Below are positions 7,147-10,357 of a stretch of 10,357 nucleotides of DNA, piece by piece. The notes below the pieces were generated by a model. The model worked only from the letters and a program-made list of their open reading frames with translations, had not been told where the DNA came from and searched no databases. Position 1 is the stretch's first letter. Each line of letters starts with the position of its first letter. This stretch comes from UBA5070 sp039798065 (GTDB lineage: Bacteria > Fibrobacterota > Fibrobacteria > UBA5070). The stretch spans positions 1 to 10,357 of the forward strand of contig JBDKGS010000154.1 of the NCBI GenBank assembly GCA_039798065.1, written 5' to 3'. A program made the translations under genes and the position numbers.

Positions 7147-7776
7147 TTAGTTGGGGAGTCTGATATTGTCGGGCATGGCGATCTCTTCGCCATTCGTGAA
7201 TTCGCGGCTTCCGAAGTTCAGGAAGAACCAGCCGTTGAGTTTCTTGGCCTTCTCCGGATCGCGCAGGATCTCGATGGCCGCCAGTGTGTATTTCATTTCC
7301 ACCTGCATATGGTCGCGCGCCATGCAGTTGAGGAACGGCCCGTCCGGATACAGGGTGGGCCGGGGTTCGGCGGCGATCATCCTCTCGATCGCCAAAATCT
7401 GTTCACGCAATTCGTCGGCGTGCTTGGTGAGCTGCTTGGCCACATCCAAGGGTCGGGTCGCGAACAGGAAGGCGAAGCCCAGTTGGCGCGGGTCGTCGTT
7501 GAAGCCGATCAGGTGCTTGACCACTTCCTTGCGAAGCAGGCTGCGGCCTTTGTCTGTGATGGCGTAGATGGTCCGTTCGGGACGATTTCCGTCACGCTCC
7601 ACGCGACCCACCACGCATTCGCTCTTTTCCAGCCGCAGCAGGCGGTTGTACACCGTGCTGGTGCTGATCTTCGCCCACCGATCGAGCTCGCGACGCTTGA
7701 TCGTGGTGATGATGTCGTAGCCGCTCGATTCCTTCTCGGCGATGAAGCCCAAAAGGACGAGGTCGTATCGATTCAT
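7147..7776 (-). CDS. PadR-family transcriptional regulator
   Basis: A 209-residue protein with the PadR winged-helix domain at about 1-82: MNRYDLVLLGFIAEKESSGYDI, recognition-helix region WAKISTSTVYNRLLRLEKSE (34-53), and the wing VERDGNRPERTIYAITDKGRSLL (58-81). The C-terminal half (about 85-155) is helical and should form the dimerisation and effector part (long PadR-s1 type). Members of this family are usually repressors that bind short dyads near their own promoter and release DNA on binding a small phenolic or other ligand; the ligand here is unknown. GGAG (7786-7789) lies 9 bases before the ATG. The gene is first in a unit with the GH94 phosphorylase 35 bases downstream, suggesting that the regulator controls that enzyme and itself. 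Confidence 0.93.
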   Translation of the reverse strand: MNRYDLVLLGFIAEKESSGYDIITTIKRRELDRWAKISTSTVYNRLLRLEKSECVVGRVERDGNRPERTIYAITDKGRSLLRKEVVKHLIGFNDDPRQLGFAFLFATRPLDVAKQLTKHADELREQILAIERMIAAEPRPTLYPDGPFLNCMARDHMQVEMKYTLAAIEILRDPEKAKKLNGWFFLNFGSREFTNGEEIAMPDNIRLPN

Positions 7777-7784
7777 CTGCGCTT

Positions 7785-7823
7785 ACTCCAATACTCTCAG
7801 TTGAGTTATTCCAATTTAGAGTA
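7785..7823. promoter_or_regulatory. candidate PadR operator: ACTC/GAGT box cluster
   Basis: In the padR leader four boxes occur in 38 bases: ACTC at 7785-7788 and 7793-7796, GAGT at 7803-7806 and 7819-7822. They make the dyads TACTCT/AGAGTA (7792-7797 with 7818-7823), and CTCAGTTGAG (7796-7805). TTACTCCAAT (7783-7792) is repeated as TTATTCCAAT (7806-7815), 23 bases on. A further GAGTAT (7855-7860) overlaps the -10 candidate. Position and symmetry fit an autoregulatory operator; binding is not shown. Confidence 0.45.
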
Positions 7824-7855
7824 GTCCGGTTCGGAACGCAAATGAAATCTTATCG

Positions 7856-7884
7856 AGTATCCTGTTTTTTGAGGGGGGAGTCAA
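7856..7884 (-). promoter_or_regulatory. candidate promoter of the padR-GH94 unit
   Basis: On the minus strand TTGACT (7879-7884, five of six -35 matches) is followed after 17 bases by GATACT (7856-7861, four of six -10 matches). This would give a leader of about 70 bases containing the ACTC/GAGT boxes and the ribosome binding site. An alternative weak pair is TTGCGT with TAAATT about 45 bases nearer the gene. Confidence 0.45.
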
Positions 7885-7961
7885 TGCCGCTCTGCGCCGG
7901 GGTCTCCCCCTAGGCTCCGGCTCCGTCGCCTGCGGCGCCGGGATCCTCCGCTACCCCCTCA
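7870..7961. repeat. 92-bp GC-rich element with TGAGGGGG inverted ends
   Basis: The segment is bounded by TGAGGGGG (7870-7877) and its complement CCCCCTCA (7954-7961). Inside are GGGGGAG/CTCCCCC (7874-7880 with 7904-7910) and a very GC-rich stretch containing CGCCTGCGG (7927-7935). The complement of that 9-mer also occurs in the other hairpin-rich gap at 3102-3110. The right end covers the stop codon of the small ORF at 7959-8210, and the left end contains the -35 candidate of padR. No T-run follows either strand's stem, so it is not an ordinary terminator. Whether it is a genomic repeat cannot be told from one copy. Confidence 0.35.
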
Positions 7962-8210
7962 CGCCTGGGCGGCGGGCCTGTCCGCGATCTGCCCGAGCCG
8001 GGATTTCCGCAGCTCCAACACCAGGGCGATCTTGCGCGAAAGATCGTCCAGCCGCTCTTCGGCGGTCATGTCGGCGAAATTCCGCGTAAGGTGCCCATCG
8101 AAGGCTCCGTCGATCATGGCAATTTCATCAGTTCCGATTTCAGGAATTTTCAGGGCCTGCGCCGATGCGAGATCGGCGACAAGTCCTGCCAGATCGGGAC
8201 GAGAGGTCAT
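7959..8210 (-). CDS. hypothetical protein, 83 residues
   Basis: A small acidic, largely helical protein (MTSRPDLAGLVADLASAQAL at the start; MTAEERLDDLSRKIALVLELRKSRLG near 48-73) with no family I recognise, no signal peptide and no membrane segment. Codons mostly follow the GC-rich bias of the neighbours, which supports a real gene, but no Shine-Dalgarno precedes the ATG (TTCCCCTC instead) and an in-frame stop lies three codons upstream, so a leaderless or spurious ORF is possible. The segment GCA GGA CTT GTC near codons 7-10 uses atypical codons where the opposite strand reads GACAAGTCCTGC, a dispersed-motif copy. It lies between the structured tract at 8255-8438 and the padR promoter region. 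Confidence 0.45.
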   Translation of the reverse strand: MTSRPDLAGLVADLASAQALKIPEIGTDEIAMIDGAFDGHLTRNFADMTAEERLDDLSRKIALVLELRKSRLGQIADRPAAQA

Positions 8211-8254
8211 GAGGGGAATCTAATCACCACGACCCGAATCAGGAATCGCGTTGT

Positions 8255-8438
8255 CGGCGGGATCGGCGAGGCTGATCCAGGAACGTGCGCGGCCTCCGCG
8301 CCAGTGGATGGAGCAGCCTCGCCGATCCCGCCGCAGCAGGAAAATCAAAGGGCCGATGCCGCCCCTGAACCATCTCCCTGGATTTCCATCCAAAGCACAG
8401 ATCCAGAACCACCATCGGCCCACCGACGCGATCGCGTC
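8255..8438. repeat. tract of three consecutive strong inverted repeats next to trpB2
   Basis: Three structures fill almost all of the gap after the trpB2 stop codon. First, GACGCGATCGCGTC (8425-8438) is a perfect 14-bp palindrome 3 bases from the stop. Second, GGGCCGATG/CATCGGCCC (8350-8358 with 8413-8421) encloses CTGGAT/ATCCAG (8378-8383 with 8401-8406). Third, a perfect 20-bp pair (8255-8274 with 8314-8333) encloses TCCA/TGGA (8276-8279 with 8309-8312) and GCGCGG/CCGCGC (8287-8292 with 8296-8301). No T-run follows on either strand, so these are not standard intrinsic terminators. A structured RNA, an mRNA 3'-end stabiliser or a palindromic intergenic repeat would fit. A 67-residue ORF crosses it on the minus strand but is best explained by the repeats. 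Confidence 0.7.
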
Positions 8439-8441
8439 AGA

Positions 8442-9746
8442 TTACATGTTCAAGCTGCCGTTGCGGAAGGCTTCGTAGCTTGCAAGGTCCAGCAAGCCGT
8501 GGCCGCTCAGATTGAACACGATCACCCGCTTCTTGCCTTCCTTCTTGGCTTCCAATGCTTCGTCGATCACGGCCTTGATGGCGTGGCTCGATTCTGGCGC
8601 AGGGATCAACCCTTCGGTCTGAGCAAAAAGTGTCGCCGCGGCGAACACGTCGTGCTGTTCGTAGGCGCGAGGCTCGATCATGCCAAGGCTCATGAGATGG
8701 CTCACCAGCGGCGCCATGCCGTGGTAGCGCAGGCCGCCCGCGTGCAGGGCCGGGGGCATGAAGTCGTTGCCCATCGTGTACATCTTCAGAAGCGGCGTGG
8801 TCATGGCCGTGTCGCCGAAGTCGTAGCGGAACTCGCCCTTGGTCAACGAGGGGCAGCTCGCCGGCTCCGAAGCGACCAACCGGGTCTTGCGGCCTTGGGT
8901 CAGGTTCAAGTGGGCGAAGGGGAACGCGATGCCCGCGAAATTCGACCCGCCGCCCGCGCAGCCCACCACCACGTCGGGGTACTCCCCCGCCATTTCCATC
9001 TGCTTGATGGCCTCGAGGCCGATCACGCTCTGGTGCAAGCAGACATGGTTGAGCACGCTGCCCAATGCGTACTTGGTGCCAGGATGCGTGACGGTATGCT
9101 CCACCGCTTCCGAAATCGCGATGCCCAGCGAGCCCGCGGTGTGCGGATCTTCTGCGCGGACCTTGCGGCCAAATTCCGTCTCGTTGGAAGGGCTGGAGTG
9201 GCAGGTCGCTCCCCAGGTTTCCATGGCCATGCGGCGGTAGGGCTTCTGCTTGTAGGACGAAGCCACCATGTAGACCACGCACTCCAACCCGAACAGCTTG
9301 CAGGCCATCGCCAACGAGCTGCCCCACTGGCCGGCGCCAGTTTCTGTCGCCAAGCGCTTCACGCCGTCCTGGCGGTTGTAGTATGCCTGCGGTACGGCAG
9401 AATTTGGCTTGTGCGATCCGGCTGGCGAAACGCCTTCGTACTTGTAATAGATGTGGGCCGGGGTGTCGAGCGCCTTCTCCAAACGCACCGAACGCATCAG
9501 CGGCGTGGGGCGCCACAGCGACAGGACTTCGCGCACTTCTTCGGGAACGCCAATCCAACGCTCCGTGGAGAATTCCTGCGCCACGATCGATGGGGGAAAG
9601 ATTGCCAGCATGTCGTCGGGCTGGGCCGGCTGTTGGGTGCCCGGATGCATGTGCGGAGCCATCGGCGTCGGGAAATCAGCGGCAATGTTGTACCAAGCTT
9701 CGGGGATGTCCTTTTGGACGAGGTCGAAGCGAGTCGCGTTTCTCAT
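8442..9746 (-). CDS. trpB2: TrpB2-type tryptophan synthase beta chain (PLP-dependent)
   Basis: A 434-residue cytoplasmic enzyme that joins indole and L-serine to make L-tryptophan with pyridoxal phosphate. It belongs to the TrpB-like (TrpB2) branch, which is longer at the N terminus than TrpB1 and usually works without the TrpA partner. Motifs seen: YKYEGVSPAGSHKPNSA with catalytic Glu104 and Schiff-base Lys113; ETGAGQWGSS (135-144); GCAGGGSNFAG (262-272) for the cofactor phosphate; and NLSGHGLLDL (412-421), whose Ser holds the pyridine nitrogen. The start at 9746 is chosen because GGAGA (9751-9755) lies 4 bases upstream and the protein then begins with the usual short lead into YNIAADFP; longer in-frame starts to 9869 lack this support. 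No trpA or other trp gene is nearby. It follows uvrC on the same strand after a 135-bp gap. Confidence 0.93.
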   Translation of the reverse strand: MRNATRFDLVQKDIPEAWYNIAADFPTPMAPHMHPGTQQPAQPDDMLAIFPPSIVAQEFSTERWIGVPEEVREVLSLWRPTPLMRSVRLEKALDTPAHIYYKYEGVSPAGSHKPNSAVPQAYYNRQDGVKRLATETGAGQWGSSLAMACKLFGLECVVYMVASSYKQKPYRRMAMETWGATCHSSPSNETEFGRKVRAEDPHTAGSLGIAISEAVEHTVTHPGTKYALGSVLNHVCLHQSVIGLEAIKQMEMAGEYPDVVVGCAGGGSNFAGIAFPFAHLNLTQGRKTRLVASEPASCPSLTKGEFRYDFGDTAMTTPLLKMYTMGNDFMPPALHAGGLRYHGMAPLVSHLMSLGMIEPRAYEQHDVFAAATLFAQTEGLIPAPESSHAIKAVIDEALEAKKEGKKRVIVFNLSGHGLLDLASYEAFRNGSLNM

Positions 9747-9755
9747 AGAATCTCC

Positions 9756-9777
9756 GATGAACAGTCCCCGGTTCATC
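9756..9777 (-). promoter_or_regulatory. hairpin directly before the trpB2 ribosome binding site
   Basis: GATGAAC (9756-9762) and GTTCATC (9771-9777) form a perfect 7-bp stem with an 8-base loop, ending one base pair from the GGAGA Shine-Dalgarno at 9751-9755. A second small stem, TGGTG/CACCA, lies about 20 bases further upstream, and a TAAAAT -10-like hexamer precedes it, though without a good -35. No run of Trp codons typical of a leader peptide was seen. A role in translation control is possible but unproven; the remainder of the 9747-9881 gap shows nothing else. Confidence 0.35.
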
Positions 9778-9881
9778 CGGTGCGACCGCCTGACTGGTGG
9801 AATCACCAATTTTAGAGAGTTTTGTCCTTTTTCGCCAGCCGTTGCATTTGCATCGATCGCGTTTTCCAACCGCGCCGGAAA

Positions 9882-10357
9882 CTACTGCGGCTCGATCCCC
9901 GGCTCGGCCGCCATGAGAAGCGGGGAATCCGGCTCCTGGGCTTCCTTCTCGATCGCCTCGCGGATCAGTTTTCCGAGCCGCGCCCCCACTGTATTGGACA
10001 ATTCCTGCTCGGTGGCCTGACGGATTCTGGCAACCGACCCGAACTGCTGCAACAACAGGCTGCGCTTCGCGGGACCCACGCCGGCGATGGTGTCCAGCCA
10101 GGAACTGGAGATGTGCTGGGTGCGTTGGGTGCGCTGGAAGGTGATCGCGAACCGGTGCGCTTCGTCGCGGATGTGCTGCAACAATTTGAGTGCTGGCGAA
10201 TGGAATGAAAGCAGGATGGGTTCGCTGCGGCCCGGTAGGAACACTTCTTCGATCCGCTTCGCCAATCCCAACAACTGCTGCTCCGGGAACCCTTCGGCGC
10301 GGATGGCCTCCACCGCCATGCCCAACTGCCCTTTGCCGCCGTCGATCAGGACAAGAT
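9882..10357 (-). CDS. uvrC: UvrC, excinuclease ABC subunit C, C-terminal part (partial)
   Basis: The last 157 residues of the nucleotide-excision-repair nuclease UvrC; the rest lies beyond the window edge. It opens inside the RNase H-like 5'-incision nuclease domain with LVLIDGGKGQLG (catalytic Asp in the IDGGKGQ motif), continues with LLSFHSPALKLLQHIRDEAHRFAI (the conserved His-bearing DEAHRFA motif) and QRTQRTQHISSSWLDTIAGVGPAKRSLLLQQFGSVARIRQATEQEL, the tandem helix-hairpin-helix domain that binds DNA. The reading frame is open through the window edge at 10357. UvrC works with UvrA and UvrB, which are not in the window. The gene stops at 9882, 135 bases before the trpB2 start on the same strand, so co-transcription is possible. 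Confidence 0.97.
   Translation of the reverse strand, partial: LVLIDGGKGQLGMAVEAIRAEGFPEQQLLGLAKRIEEVFLPGRSEPILLSFHSPALKLLQHIRDEAHRFAITFQRTQRTQHISSSWLDTIAGVGPAKRSLLLQQFGSVARIRQATEQELSNTVGARLGKLIREAIEKEAQEPDSPLLMAAEPGIEPQ

Noticed and set aside
5498..7150. 550-residue plus-strand ORF antisense to the second GH94 gene
   Set aside because: Long antisense frames are expected opposite GC-rich genes with G/C at third positions. Its translation has low-complexity Gly/Val/His runs, no recognisable domain and no ribosome binding site.
7870..7910. Intrinsic terminator from the GGGGGAG/CTCCCCC stem
   Set aside because: The T-run lies on the wrong side of the stem for the plus strand, and on the minus strand the stem is followed by an A-run.
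8250..8340. Integron attC-like site
   Set aside because: The long imperfect palindrome recalls attC, but the flanking RYYYAAC and GTTRRRY boxes are missing and no integrase or cassette is present.
8220..8423. 67-residue minus-strand ORF between trpB2 and the small ORF
   Set aside because: It lies wholly in the inverted-repeat tract, is rich in Trp, Arg and Gly, and has no ribosome binding site; the repeats explain the sequence better.
8091..9815. 574-residue plus-strand ORF across the small ORF, the inverted repeats and trpB2
   Set aside because: Antisense to trpB2 with all its motifs intact, and it crosses the hairpin tract; no protein family is visible.
9747..9869. Longer N terminus for TrpB2 starting at 9869
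   Set aside because: The extra 41 residues match nothing typical of TrpB2, while GGAGA lies in the right place for the ATG at 9746.

Overview
The window is bacterial chromosomal DNA with a high G+C content (I estimate about 60%). No mobile element, CRISPR array, phage or plasmid signature was seen. The phylum cannot be fixed from the sequence. A lipobox lipoprotein with a CsgG/LpoB-like look, two GH94 phosphorylases and a stand-alone TrpB2 would fit a diderm plant-polymer degrader (Fibrobacterota is one guess), but this is inference only.

Layout. Positions 1-289 hold the 5' end of a 23S rRNA gene on the minus strand. It is preceded by a leader with a boxA-like antitermination signal and a near-consensus promoter (483-512). 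No 16S or tRNA gene lies upstream; the next gene is instead a GH94 glycoside phosphorylase (563-2947, minus). A 400-bp, hairpin-rich intergenic region separates it from a divergent lipoprotein gene (3364-4458, plus). The lipoprotein converges, through two facing intrinsic terminators, on a second and divergent GH94 phosphorylase (4694-7111, minus). That enzyme is the second gene of a two-gene unit with a PadR-family regulator (7147-7776). The regulator has a promoter candidate and a cluster of ACTC/GAGT boxes upstream. Next come a small hypothetical ORF (7959-8210, minus), a 184-bp tract of three consecutive inverted repeats (8255-8438), a TrpB2-type tryptophan synthase beta chain (8442-9746, minus) and the C-terminal part of uvrC (9882-10357, minus, running off the window).

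Function. The two GH94 enzymes would phosphorolyse beta-linked disaccharides (cellobiose-like or related) in the cytoplasm to a sugar 1-phosphate plus a free sugar or acid, an energy-saving route after polymer breakdown. The PadR regulator probably controls its own unit, and hence one of the two phosphorylases. The other genes are housekeeping: ribosome, tryptophan synthesis from indole and serine, and nucleotide excision repair.

The points most worth a second look are the 23S gene apparently unlinked from 16S, a dispersed AT-rich motif (GACAAATNCTGG-like) that recurs at sites of atypical codon use, the structured tract next to trpB2, and the putative PadR operator.
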